From Aquisalimonas sp. (GTDB lineage: Bacteria > Pseudomonadota > Gammaproteobacteria > Nitrococcales > Aquisalimonadaceae): 34,508 bases of DNA. Location of the stretch: assembly GCA_007126095.1 (NCBI GenBank), contig SLBZ01000085.1, positions 1-34,508 on the forward strand, in the 5' to 3' direction. The notes under the pieces are model-generated. The model had not been told where the DNA came from. It saw only the letters and a list, made by a program, of their open reading frames with translations, and ran no database searches. The position numbers were made by a program, and so were the translations under genes. Shown here one piece after another: positions 25,830 through 33,847 of this stretch. Every line of letters begins with the position of its first letter. Position 1 is the stretch's first letter.

Positions 25830-27158
25830 ATGTCAGAGATGACACCCCGTGAGATCGTCCAGGAACTGGACCGCCACATCATCGGCCAGGCCAATGCCAA
25901 GCGCGCCGTAGCCGTGGCCCTGCGCAACCGCTGGCGCCGCATGCAGCTCGACGAGACCCTGCGCGCCGAGGTCACGCCGAAGAACATCCTCATGATCGGC
26001 CCGACGGGCGTGGGCAAGACGGAGATCGCCCGCCGTCTCGCCAAGCTGGCGCGGGCGCCGTTCGTCAAGGTGGAAGCCACCAAGTTCACCGAAGTGGGCT
26101 ACGTGGGCCGGGACGTGGAGTCCATCGTCCGTGATCTGGTGGATATCGCCATCAAGATGACCCGCGAAGAGGAGATGGAGAAGGTCCAGTACCGGGCCGA
26201 GGAGGCCGCCGAGGAGCGGCTGCTGGACATCCTCCTGCCGCGCGCCAGCACCCACAGCAGTGACGCCGACGACCACAGCGAGGCGACCCGCACCAAGTTC
26301 CGCAACAAGCTGCGCTTCGGTGATCTGGACGACCGCGAAGTGGAGATCGACGTGGCAGCCCACTCGCCGGGGGTGGAGATCATGGCGCCGCCCGGCATGG
26401 AAGAGATGACCAACCAGCTGCAGAGCATGTTCCAGAACATGGGCGGTCAGCGCTCCCAGAAGCGCACCATGAAGATCCGCGATGCGCGCAAGGTGCTCCA
26501 GGAAGAGGAAGCCGCCAAGCTGGTCAACGAGGAAGAGATCAAGCTCACCGCCGTGGACCGGGTCGAGCAGAACGGCATCGTTTTCCTGGACGAGCTGGAC
26601 AAGGTCGCCAAAGGTAACGAAGGGGGCCACGGCGGCGAGGTCTCCCGCGAAGGCGTGCAGCGCGACCTGCTGCCGCTGGTGGAAGGCAGCACCGTGTCCA
26701 CGAAGCACGGCATGGTGCGCACGGACCACATCCTGTTCATCGCCTCCGGCGCGTTCCATCTGTCGAAGCCGTCCGACCTGATTCCGGAACTGCAGGGGCG
26801 CCTGCCCATTCGCGTGGAGCTGGACGCGCTGCAGGCCGAGGACTTTGTGCGCATCCTCACCGAACCCAGCGCCTCGCTCACCGAACAGTACACGGCGCTG
26901 ATCGGCACGGAGGACTGCGAGCTGGTGTTCACCGAGGACGGCATCAACCGCATCGCGCAGGTAGCCTCGGAGGTGAACGAGCGTACCGAGAACATCGGCG
27001 CCCGCCGGCTGCATACGGTCATGGAACGGCTGCTGGAGGAGGTGTCGTATCAGGCGCCGGATCGCAGCAACCAGACCATTACCGTGGATGCGGCCTACGT
27101 GGACGAGCACCTGCAGGAACTGGCCCGCGACGAGGATCTCAGCCGCTACATCCTGTAA
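25830..27158 (+). CDS. hslU: ATP-dependent protease ATPase subunit HslU
   Basis: HslU is the AAA+ unfoldase that feeds substrates to HslV. The 442-residue protein has Walker [10 protein letters not shown] (57-65), pore loop GYVGRD (90-94 region), an inserted I-domain (about 110-240), Walker B IVFLDE (250-255), and sensor-2 [16 protein letters not shown] (389-404). The C-terminus EDLSRYIL is the conserved tail that docks into HslV. E. coli HslU is 443 residues. It follows hslV by 6 nt and ends 6 nt before a perfect palindrome. Confidence 0.97.
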   Translation: MSEMTPREIVQELDRHIIGQANAKRAVAVALRNRWRRMQLDETLRAEVTPKNILMIGPTGVGKTEIARRLAKLARAPFVKVEATKFTEVGYVGRDVESIVRDLVDIAIKMTREEEMEKVQYRAEEAAEERLLDILLPRASTHSSDADDHSEATRTKFRNKLRFGDLDDREVEIDVAAHSPGVEIMAPPGMEEMTNQLQSMFQNMGGQRSQKRTMKIRDARKVLQEEEAAKLVNEEEIKLTAVDRVEQNGIVFLDELDKVAKGNEGGHGGEVSREGVQRDLLPLVEGSTVSTKHGMVRTDHILFIASGAFHLSKPSDLIPELQGRLPIRVELDALQAEDFVRILTEPSASLTEQYTALIGTEDCELVFTEDGINRIAQVASEVNERTENIGARRLHTVMERLLEEVSYQAPDRSNQTITVDAAYVDEHLQELARDEDLSRYIL

Positions 27159-27164
27159 GGGACC

Positions 27165-27192
27165 GTAGGGTGGACCTGAAGGTCCACCCTAC
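27165..27192. repeat. REP-like palindrome, copy 4 (perfect 12-bp arms)
   Basis: GTAGGGTGGACC (27165-27176) and GGTCCACCCTAC (27181-27192) form a perfect stem around TGAA, 6 nt after the hslU stop. It is the most complete copy of the element seen three times after argH. No T-run follows, so it is probably not a classic terminator, though it could stabilise the hslU 3' end. Confidence 0.7.
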
Positions 27193-27249
27193 ACGGGCAC
27201 CTACGCTCGCCGGCAGGCGTCGGCGCCTGTTTTCTGAATCGAGGTGGTC

Positions 27250-27603
27250 ATGGCAAACCCGACCGAACTGCAACTGCACCAGGCCTCGAAAGTGCTCGAG
27301 GTCTCCTTCGACGACGGCAGCCGCTTCGAGCTGCCGTGCGAGTACCTGCGGGTCCACTCACCCTCTGCCGAGGTGAAGGGGCACGGGCCGGGCCAGGAAG
27401 TCCTGCAGGTGAACAAGGAAGACGTCAACATCACGCGCATCGAGCCCACCGGGAATTACGCCGTGCGGCTCTATTTCGACGACGGCCACCACACCGGTCT
27501 GTACACCTGGGAGTATCTCTACGAACTGGGCGCCAACCAGGAGAGCTACTGGGCAAAGTACCTGGACGCGCTGGCCGCGGCGGGCTACAAGCGCCGCGGT
27601 TAG
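27250..27603 (+). CDS. DUF971 family protein (gamma-butyrobetaine hydroxylase-like N-terminal domain)
   Basis: This 117-residue single-domain protein matches DUF971, the fold of the N-terminal domain of gamma-butyrobetaine hydroxylase: LEVSFDDGSRFELPCEYLRV (16-35), then INITRIEP-like and AVRLYFDDGHHTGLYTWEYLYELG segments. Bacterial members are linked by fusion or neighbourhood to Fe-S cluster carriers, but the function is not settled. GAGG (27241-27244) lies 5 nt before the ATG; a GTG two codons earlier overlaps that site. It lies between hslU and ubiE, a recurrent gammaproteobacterial context. Confidence 0.88.
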   Translation: MANPTELQLHQASKVLEVSFDDGSRFELPCEYLRVHSPSAEVKGHGPGQEVLQVNKEDVNITRIEPTGNYAVRLYFDDGHHTGLYTWEYLYELGANQESYWAKYLDALAAAGYKRRG

Positions 27604-27675
27604 GGTACTCCGCCGGCCGCGGTGGTGGTACCGTTGGCACCGACCATTTGCCGCCATGACACAGGGGTTCCACCC

Positions 27676-28437
27676 GTGACCAGCAACGCCCGCGATGACG
27701 ACACCATCGACTTCGGCTACCAGCGCGTCCCGCGCGGGGACAAGGCCCGGCGCGTGGGTGAGGTGTTCAGCTCCGTAGCCAGCCGCTACGACATGATGAA
27801 CGACCTCATGTCCGCCGGCCTGCACCGGCTTTGGAAGCGCCAGACCATCGCCATGGCGCGTCTGCGCCCCGGACAGCAGATCCTGGATCTGGCCGCGGGC
27901 ACCGGCGATCTGACCCGGCTCATGGCGCCGAAGGTTGCCCCGGGCGGCCAGGTGGTGGTGACCGACATCAACGACGCCATGCTCGCCGAAGGGCGCTCCC
28001 GGATGATCGACTCCGGCCTGGTCAGCGGCATCGATTACGCCCTGGTGAACGCGGAAGCGCTGCCCTTCCCGGCAGCGAGCTTCGACCGCATCACCATCGC
28101 CTTCGGCCTGCGCAACGTCACCGACAAGCCCCGCGCGCTCGCGGAGATGCGCCGCGTGCTGCGCCCCGGGGGCTTCGCCCTGATCCTCGAGTTCTCGCAG
28201 CTCTACATCAAGCCGCTGCGCCCGCTGTACGACGCCTACTCGTTCCAGGTGCTGCCGCGCATGGGACAGGCCGTCGCCGGGGATGCGGACAGCTACCGCT
28301 ACCTGGCGGAATCCATCCGCATGCACCCGGATCAGGCGACCCTGCGGGACATGATGCTCGAGGCCGGCCTCGAGGACTGCGACTACACCAATCTCAGCGG
28401 TGGCATCGTTGCCATTCACCGGGGCTACCGGTACTGA
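27676..28437 (+). CDS. ubiE: ubiquinone/menaquinone C-methyltransferase UbiE
   Basis: UbiE performs the C-methylation step of ubiquinone (and, where made, menaquinone) synthesis. The 253-residue protein has a class I SAM fold with motif [11 protein letters not shown] (71-80), acidic Asp97, and the UbiE signatures [16 protein letters not shown] (31-46) and [19 protein letters not shown] start at 27676 with AGGGG (27663-27667) 8 nt upstream gives a length close to the 251 of E. coli. An earlier GTG at 27622 would add residues not expected in the family. ubiJ and ubiB follow. Confidence 0.95.
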   Translation: MTSNARDDDTIDFGYQRVPRGDKARRVGEVFSSVASRYDMMNDLMSAGLHRLWKRQTIAMARLRPGQQILDLAAGTGDLTRLMAPKVAPGGQVVVTDINDAMLAEGRSRMIDSGLVSGIDYALVNAEALPFPAASFDRITIAFGLRNVTDKPRALAEMRRVLRPGGFALILEFSQLYIKPLRPLYDAYSFQVLPRMGQAVAGDADSYRYLAESIRMHPDQATLRDMMLEAGLEDCDYTNLSGGIVAIHRGYRY

Positions 28438-28456
28438 GTCACGCGGGAGGTTGAGC

Positions 28457-29065
28457 ATGGCATCTCTCGGTCTGCTGCTGGGCCCCGCCAGCCACATCGT
28501 CAACCGGATTCTGCACATGGACCCGGAGCTCCAGGGACGGCTGACCCCGCTGCTGGAGCGCCGCCTCCGTCTGCAGCTCACGGCCCCCGAGATGACCGTG
28601 ACGGTCACGTTCACCAGCGAGGGTCTGACTCTAGCCGAGGCGGCCGACGAGGCGGCGGACGTGGTCGTCACCGGCACCGCCGGTGACCTGCTGGCCATGG
28701 CGCGCGACCCGGATGCGGCCGGCGGCCGGCTGCGGTTCGAGGGTGATCCGGCAGTGGCCCAGCAGGCGCGACGCTTTTTCCGTGAGCTGGACGTGGACTG
28801 GGAAGAAGCCCTTGCCGACCACCTCGGCGACGTGGCGGCACACCAGATCGGCCGCGCCGTGCGCGGTGTGAACGACTGGTTCCGGCACGGCGCCGAGGCC
28901 GCGGGCAGCGGCGTGGCGGAGTACCTGACCGAGGAACAGCGCCAGCTTCCCGCTCGCCCGGAAGTGGAGGCCTTTCTGGACGACGTGGACCGCCTGCGGG
29001 CGGACGCCGACCGGCTGGAAGCCCGCATCAAGCATCTGGAACGGCAACGGAGGCCGGCGGAATGA
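28457..29065 (+). CDS. ubiJ: ubiquinone biosynthesis accessory factor UbiJ (SCP2 domain)
   Basis: UbiJ is the lipid-binding SCP2-domain protein of the soluble Ubi complex, with UbiK. The 202-residue product has an SCP2-like region (about 15-115), including a strand-rich [13 protein letters not shown] segment, and a charged C-terminal coiled coil (about 170-200, [16 protein letters not shown]) of the kind used for contact with UbiK. The ATG at 28457 has GGGAGG (28445-28450) upstream; an earlier in-frame start at 28400 lies within ubiE and is rejected. It overlaps ubiB by 4 nt. The position between ubiE and ubiB is the standard one for ubiJ. Confidence 0.92.
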   Translation: MASLGLLLGPASHIVNRILHMDPELQGRLTPLLERRLRLQLTAPEMTVTVTFTSEGLTLAEAADEAADVVVTGTAGDLLAMARDPDAAGGRLRFEGDPAVAQQARRFFRELDVDWEEALADHLGDVAAHQIGRAVRGVNDWFRHGAEAAGSGVAEYLTEEQRQLPARPEVEAFLDDVDRLRADADRLEARIKHLERQRRPAE

Positions 29066-30720
29066 TCCGGCGACTCCTGCGCCTCGCCCACATCAACTGG
29101 GTGCTGGTGAAGCACGGTCTCGACGACGTGATTCTCGCCACGCGGGTGATGCGGCCGCTGCGATGGACCCTCTACATCATGCCCTGGAACTGGGTTCGCC
29201 GGTCGCGGGGGAGTCACGGCGAGCGCATCCGGCTCGCCCTGGAGGAACTGGGGCCCATCTTCGTTAAGTTCGGTCAGATCCTCTCCACCCGACGGGACCT
29301 GCTGCCTCCGGACATCGCTGAAGAACTGGCGCGGCTGCAGGACCGAGTACCGCCGTTCCCCGCCGCCGACGCCCGCCGCATCATCGAGCGCTCCTACGGC
29401 GCGCCCATCGACACGGTATTCGCGCGCTTCGACGACACGCCCATCGCATCGGCATCCATCGCCCAGGTCCACGGCGCCCGGCTGCTGGATGGCCAGGAGG
29501 TGGTGGTCAAGGTGGTGCGCCCGGACATCGAGCCGGTGATCCGCCGCGATCTCGACCTCATGTACACCTTCGCCGGCCTGACCCAGCGCTACTGGAGTCA
29601 CGGCCGGCGTCTGCGTCCGCGGGAGGTGGTCTCGGAGTTCGAGAAAACCCTCCTGGACGAGCTGGACCTGATGCGCGAGGCCGCCAACGCCTCGCAGCTG
29701 CGGCGCAATTTCCAGGATTCCAGCCTGCTCTACGTCCCCGGCGTTCACTTCCACCTCACCACCGCCCAAGTGATGGTGATGGAGCGCATCGCCGGCATTC
29801 CGGTGAATCACGTCGAGACCCTGCGCGCGCACGACGTCAACATGCGCCGCCTGGCCGAGAAAGGCGTGGAGATCTTCTTCACCCAGGTGTTCCGCGACAG
29901 CTTCTTCCACGCCGACATGCACCCCGGCAACATCTTCGTGGATCCGACGAACCCGGACGACCCGCGCTACATCGCCGTGGACTTCGGCATCGTCGGCAGT
30001 CTGGGGCCGGTGGACCACCGCTATCTGGCCGAGAATTTCCTCGCCTTTTTCAATCGCGACTACCGCCGCGTGGCGGAGCTGCACGTGGAGTCCGGCTGGG
30101 TGCCTCCGGAGACGCGCGTGGAGGAATTCGAGGCGGCCATGCGCACGGTGTGCGAGCCGATCTTCGAGCGGCCGCTGCGGGAGATCTCGTTCGGTGCTCT
30201 GCTGATGCGCCTGTTCCAGACGGGGCGACGCTTCGACATGGAGATCCAGCCCCAGCTGGTGCTGCTGCAGAAGACGCTGCTCAACATCGAGGGGCTGGGG
30301 CGCCAACTCTACCCGGAACTGGACCTGTGGCGCACCGCCAAGCCCCACATGGAGCAGTGGATGCGCAGCCAGCTCGGCATCGGCGCCGTGGTGCGCAATA
30401 TCCAGCGCGAACTGCCGCACTGGGGCGAGGAGCTGCCGCGCATGCCGCAGCGCATTCTTGAGGCTCTGGAAGCGGCCCACGACACCCGCCGGCAAATGGA
30501 CGAACAGCGTCAGGAGCTGGAGCGGCTGCGCAGCGATCTCGGGCGGCTGGGCGCACGCCGTGACGGCACGCTGACCGCAGGCCTGGTGTTCGCGGCGGCG
30601 GTGGTCGTCCCCATGGCCGGGCTTGCCGCCGGCCCCGTGCTGGCAGGCGTCCCGGCACTCAGCTGGGGGCTTGGGGCGACCGGTATCGGCATTCTCGGCG
30701 TGAGCTGGCTACGGCGGTGA
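29062..30720 (+). CDS. ubiB: UbiB, atypical protein kinase-like ATPase of ubiquinone synthesis
   Basis: UbiB belongs to the ABC1/COQ8 kinase-like family and is needed for ubiquinone synthesis, probably as an ATPase that extracts or organises lipid intermediates. The 552-residue protein shows the family KxGQ motif as KFGQ (69-72), the Ala-rich loop [11 protein letters not shown] (129-139), Lys150, the catalytic loop HADMHPGN (283-290) and DFG (308-310 region). One or two hydrophobic helices at the C-terminus (about 510-550) anchor it to the inner membrane. E. coli UbiB is 546 residues. It overlaps ubiJ by 4 nt. Confidence 0.96.
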   Translation: MIRRLLRLAHINWVLVKHGLDDVILATRVMRPLRWTLYIMPWNWVRRSRGSHGERIRLALEELGPIFVKFGQILSTRRDLLPPDIAEELARLQDRVPPFPAADARRIIERSYGAPIDTVFARFDDTPIASASIAQVHGARLLDGQEVVVKVVRPDIEPVIRRDLDLMYTFAGLTQRYWSHGRRLRPREVVSEFEKTLLDELDLMREAANASQLRRNFQDSSLLYVPGVHFHLTTAQVMVMERIAGIPVNHVETLRAHDVNMRRLAEKGVEIFFTQVFRDSFFHADMHPGNIFVDPTNPDDPRYIAVDFGIVGSLGPVDHRYLAENFLAFFNRDYRRVAELHVESGWVPPETRVEEFEAAMRTVCEPIFERPLREISFGALLMRLFQTGRRFDMEIQPQLVLLQKTLLNIEGLGRQLYPELDLWRTAKPHMEQWMRSQLGIGAVVRNIQRELPHWGEELPRMPQRILEALEAAHDTRRQMDEQRQELERLRSDLGRLGARRDGTLTAGLVFAAAVVVPMAGLAAGPVLAGVPALSWGLGATGIGILGVSWLRR

Positions 30721-30780
30721 GAACCCCGCAGTTCTGGTATTCTTGGCCGTTTTCAATCATCCGAACGCGTAACGGACCGG

Positions 30781-30795
30781 CCCGGGCCGCCCGGG
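30781..30795. other. short GC palindrome upstream of tesB
   Basis: CCCGGG (30781-30786) is repeated as CCCGGG (30790-30795) with CCG between, so it can form a short stem 20 nt before the tesB ATG. A possible extended -10, TGGTATTCT (30735-30743), lies upstream. It could terminate ubiB transcripts or shape the tesB leader; the evidence is slight. Confidence 0.25.
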
Positions 30796-30814
30796 TTCAA
30801 CGGTGGGGGCAGGC

Positions 30815-31690
30815 ATGAACGCACAACTAGACAAACTGGTCGGGCTGCTGGATCTGGAGCAACTGGAAACCAACCTGTTCCGCGGCGAGAGCCGGCACAT
30901 CGTTGGCACGCGCGTGTTCGGCGGTCAGGTGCTCGGGCAGGCGCTGGTCGCGGCCGGCCGCACGGTGGACGCGGACCGCTTTGCCCATTCACTGCACGCC
31001 TACTTCCTGCGCGCCGGGGATGCCAACGCCCCGATCGTCTACGACGTGGAGCGCGCCCGTGACGGCGGCAGCTTCAACACGCGCCGGATCGTCGCCATTC
31101 AGCATGGGCGCCCCATCTTCAACATGTCGGTGTCGTTCCAGATCCAGGAGGAAGGCTACGACCACCAGCTCGACATGCCGGAGGACATTCCCGCACCGGA
31201 CGACGTGGAATCCGAGCTGGAGATCATGGAGCGCAACCGCGAGCGGCTGCCGGAGAAGTTCCGGGAGGCATCCACCCGTGCGCGGCCCATCGAGATCCGC
31301 CCCATCGACCCCGAAGACCCCATGGACCCGGAGCCGGTGGCGCCGTTCCGCAACTCGTGGATTCGTGCCCAGGGCGCGCTGCCGGACGACGATACCGTCC
31401 ATCGTGCGCTGCTGGCCTACGCGTCGGATTTCCGCCTGCTCGGCACCGCACTGCTGCCACACGGCCGCACCATCTTTCAGGAACAGACGCAGATGGCCAG
31501 CCTGGATCACGCCATGTGGTTCCACCGGCCATTTCGCATGGACGACTGGCTGCTGTATCACATGGACAGCCCCAGCGCCTCCAATGCCCGCGGCTTCACA
31601 CGCGGGCACATTTTCAACCGCGATGGCGCGCTAGTGGCGTCGGTGGTGCAGGAAGGGCTGATCCGGCCGCTGGATCGCGACGAGGGCTGA
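30815..31690 (+). CDS. tesB: acyl-CoA thioesterase II
   Basis: TesB hydrolyses medium- and long-chain acyl-CoA to free fatty acid and CoA. The 291-residue protein has two hotdog domains. By comparison with E. coli TesB (286 residues; Asp204, Thr228, Gln278), the catalytic residues here are Asp205 (YASDFRLLG), Ser229 in place of Thr (QMASLDHAMWFHRPF) and Gln279 (VVQEGLIR). The N-terminal RVFGGQVLGQAL (33-44) is another signature. The ATG at 30815 is preferred over a GTG four codons upstream, which overlaps the purine-rich ribosome site. It lies 94 bp after ubiB and may be transcribed separately. Confidence 0.95.
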   Translation: MNAQLDKLVGLLDLEQLETNLFRGESRHIVGTRVFGGQVLGQALVAAGRTVDADRFAHSLHAYFLRAGDANAPIVYDVERARDGGSFNTRRIVAIQHGRPIFNMSVSFQIQEEGYDHQLDMPEDIPAPDDVESELEIMERNRERLPEKFREASTRARPIEIRPIDPEDPMDPEPVAPFRNSWIRAQGALPDDDTVHRALLAYASDFRLLGTALLPHGRTIFQEQTQMASLDHAMWFHRPFRMDDWLLYHMDSPSASNARGFTRGHIFNRDGALVASVVQEGLIRPLDRDEG

Positions 31691-31757
31691 CTTCGGGGGG
31701 CGTACGGTGCGCGGCATGGCATGGGCACGCACCCTGTCCGCGGGCACGGCGCGGGGC

Positions 31758-32144
31758 TCAGTAGTTGCGGATGGACACCGACAGGCCGATTTGGTCGTCG
31801 TCGCACTCCATGGCGCGGCTGTAGGCATCGACCACGGCGCTGGTCCCGGGGAGATCATCCTCGCACAACGCCGGCACGATGGGGCCGACCCGGAACCCGC
31901 TGCCGGCGCGGCTGGATTTGGCCGCCAGGCCGTTGGTGCTGCCTGATGCCCCGTAGTAGACCGCAGCCGCCCGCTGTTCTGTCCCGGGCTGGCCCTGAAG
32001 CAGCCAGTCGTCCGCACTCAGTCGCAGGTCGAGGTTCAGGGGCTGCTGCTGGTACGCGTGCGTGGGCACGAGTCCCCCGGCACCGGCGCTTCCAGCGCCC
32101 AGCACCGCGATCATCAGCCCGATCTGCAGCCCTTGTCGATGCAT
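31758..32144 (-). CDS. small secreted protein of unknown function
   Basis: This 128-residue protein has an N-terminal signal peptide: basic start, hydrophobic IGLMIAVLGAGSAGAGG, with likely cleavage after about residue 22 or 30. The mature part is small and contains two cysteines (Cys94, Cys114) that could form a disulfide, and an acidic ECDDD segment. I recognise no family. AGGTAG lies shortly before the ATG. It is downstream of motB on the same strand with a 163-bp gap, so it probably has its own promoter. It converges with tesB. Coding is supported by the signal sequence and the lack of a better frame in the interval. Confidence 0.55.
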   Translation of the reverse strand: MHRQGLQIGLMIAVLGAGSAGAGGLVPTHAYQQQPLNLDLRLSADDWLLQGQPGTEQRAAAVYYGASGSTNGLAAKSSRAGSGFRVGPIVPALCEDDLPGTSAVVDAYSRAMECDDDQIGLSVSIRNY

Positions 32145-32233
32145 CGTCTACCTAAATCGTCACCAGCCGGCGGAGGCACGCGCCCGGCAGCTGTGGTAGC
32201 AGCAATCAGCCTAGGTTCCCGTACCAAGGAGTG

Positions 32234-32264
32234 GTTGCATTGTAACGACACGTCGCGGTGCAAC
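32234..32264. promoter_or_regulatory. inverted repeat upstream of the small secreted protein
   Basis: GTTGCA (32234-32239) and TGCAAC (32259-32264) flank a 19-nt spacer containing CGACacGTCG (32246-32255). On the minus strand TACAAT (32244-32239) could be a -10 for the secreted protein gene, placing the repeat over its promoter. No good -35 is visible. The rest of this 163-bp gap shows nothing I can name. Confidence 0.3.
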
Positions 32265-32307
32265 ATAGTGGCGCATGTCACATTTTCCGGCATGCGCCGC
32301 AGCGCGG

Positions 32308-33024
32308 TCACGGCAACTCGCGCTGGTGCATGATCAGGTCCACCCGCCGGTTCGCCGCACGCCCGGGGATGTTGGTGTTGGGAGCCACCGGGTCGGTGTC
32401 GGCCCGCCCCACCGCACGCATGCGCGAGGCCTCGACACCGGCGCCCTCCAGATACCGCAGCACGCGGGTGGCGCGGGCCGTGGACAGCTCCCAGTTGGAG
32501 GGGAACGACTCGGTGGCGATGGGGACGTTGTCGGTATGGCCTTCCACGGAAATGGGGCCGTCATGCGCCCGCAGGATCTCGACCACCCCGTCCAGCACCG
32601 CCAGGCCGTCGTCGGTCAGACTGGCCTGACCGGATTGGAAGAGCAGGTTGTCCTGGATGCGCAGGCTGATGCGATCCGCTTCTTCGATGATCTCCACGCC
32701 TTCGGCGGTCATGTCGGTGCCGGTCGCCGCAGTCTCAGCCGATTCGGGTTGCGGCGACGGGACCGGCTCAGCGGGAACCATGGACAGGGGCAGCATGAGC
32801 GAGTCCGGCAGCACCCGTGGCGAGTGGGGCGTCCCCGGCTCCAGGTCCGCAAACGCGAGCAGGACGATGAACAGCACCAGCAGCAGCGTCATGACGTCCA
32901 GATAAGTCAGCAGCCACCCGGTCTCGTCGTCGCTGTCCCGCGCCGTGGGTTCCAGCAGGTCCGGACGGAATCGTCCGGCAGCCCCCGTCCGCCCCCGGCG
33001 GGCGCCCGCGAGGTCACTAGCCAT
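32308..33024 (-). CDS. motB: MotB-family flagellar stator protein
   Basis: MotB anchors the stator to peptidoglycan and carries the ion-accepting Asp. This 238-residue protein has one membrane helix (about 37-59) with Asp43 in LTYLDVMTLLLV, matching the essential Asp of MotB/PomB. A Pro-rich linker (about 60-105) follows, then the OmpA-like peptidoglycan-binding domain with EGHTDNVPI (161-169), NWELSTARA (177-185) and NRRVDL (225-230). It overlaps motA by 8 nt. Whether it uses protons or sodium cannot be decided by eye. Confidence 0.92.
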   Translation of the reverse strand: MASDLAGARRGRTGAAGRFRPDLLEPTARDSDDETGWLLTYLDVMTLLLVLFIVLLAFADLEPGTPHSPRVLPDSLMLPLSMVPAEPVPSPQPESAETAATGTDMTAEGVEIIEEADRISLRIQDNLLFQSGQASLTDDGLAVLDGVVEILRAHDGPISVEGHTDNVPIATESFPSNWELSTARATRVLRYLEGAGVEASRMRAVGRADTDPVAPNTNIPGRAANRRVDLIMHQRELP

Positions 33025-33832
33025 TGGGCCCGGCTCCCCGCGTTGCGGGATCGCGGCCCGGGGCCTCCCGGATCTCGTCCTGATACTCCGCCATGAACGA
33101 CTTCAGCGTCTCGCGCACAAAGGCCGGATTGCGTTTCTGGCAGATGAGCGCCACCCCTTCCAGCACCATGTTCATGGCGATCAGGCGCTCTTCGGTCCGG
33201 CGCTCGAGCTTCACGGCAACGGGCTTGAATACGAGATTCGCCAGCAGGATGCCGTAGAAGGTCGTCAGCAGGGCAATGGCCATATGCTGGCCGATCACCG
33301 TCATGTCGCTGGTCTCCAGGACGAACAGCATGTTGATCAGCCCCACCAGGGTGCCGATCATGCCGAAGGCGGGCGCGAAGGTGGCAATGGACCGGAACAT
33401 CTGCGCCTCGGCGTGCTCGCGGGTGCGCAGACGGGCGATGCGCCAGCGCAGCAGGTCCAGAATGTCGTCCTCGGGGGTACCGTCGATCACGAGCTGCACA
33501 CCGGTGCGCAGGAACGGGTTCCGCACCCGGTCCAGGGCGCGTTCCACGGCGCGCAGGTCGTTGCGAAACCACAGGCGCGCCATCTGCACCAACTCGTCCA
33601 TGTCGTCCCGGGTGTAGAGGCGCTCGTTGCGGAACACGATGCCCAACAGCCCGAACACCCGTACCACTTCGCGCAGGGGGTAGCTGATGAACGTGGCCGC
33701 CAGGGTGCCGCCGATGACGATCCCGAGGCCGGGCAGGTTGATGTAGGCCACCGGATCCTCGGCCGCGAACAGCAGCACGGCCGCCAGAAGGCCGATGCCG
33801 AAGATCATCCCGATCAGGGTTGACGGGTTCAT
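33017..33832 (-). CDS. motA: MotA-family flagellar stator protein
   Basis: MotA forms the stator ring around MotB and contacts the rotor. The 271-residue protein has four membrane segments: about 5-23, 31-50, 147-171 (FAPAFGMIGTLVGLINML) and 181-203. A cytoplasmic loop between helices 2 and 3 is rich in charged residues (RNE, RTREH) for rotor contact. Pro154 in FAPAFG is at a conserved helix-3 position. AGGAGG about 7 nt upstream gives a strong ribosome site. motB overlaps its end by 8 nt, and the deacetylase gene ends 15 bp upstream, so the three may be co-transcribed. Confidence 0.93.
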   Translation of the reverse strand: MNPSTLIGMIFGIGLLAAVLLFAAEDPVAYINLPGLGIVIGGTLAATFISYPLREVVRVFGLLGIVFRNERLYTRDDMDELVQMARLWFRNDLRAVERALDRVRNPFLRTGVQLVIDGTPEDDILDLLRWRIARLRTREHAEAQMFRSIATFAPAFGMIGTLVGLINMLFVLETSDMTVIGQHMAIALLTTFYGILLANLVFKPVAVKLERRTEERLIAMNMVLEGVALICQKRNPAFVRETLKSFMAEYQDEIREAPGRDPATRGAGPNG

Positions 33833-33847
33833 TACTGCCCTCCTTTG

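Noticed and set aside
27358..30495. 1045-residue open frame antisense to DUF971, ubiE, ubiJ and ubiB
   Set aside because: It crosses four real genes and their start sites with a low-complexity translation, so it is a shadow frame.
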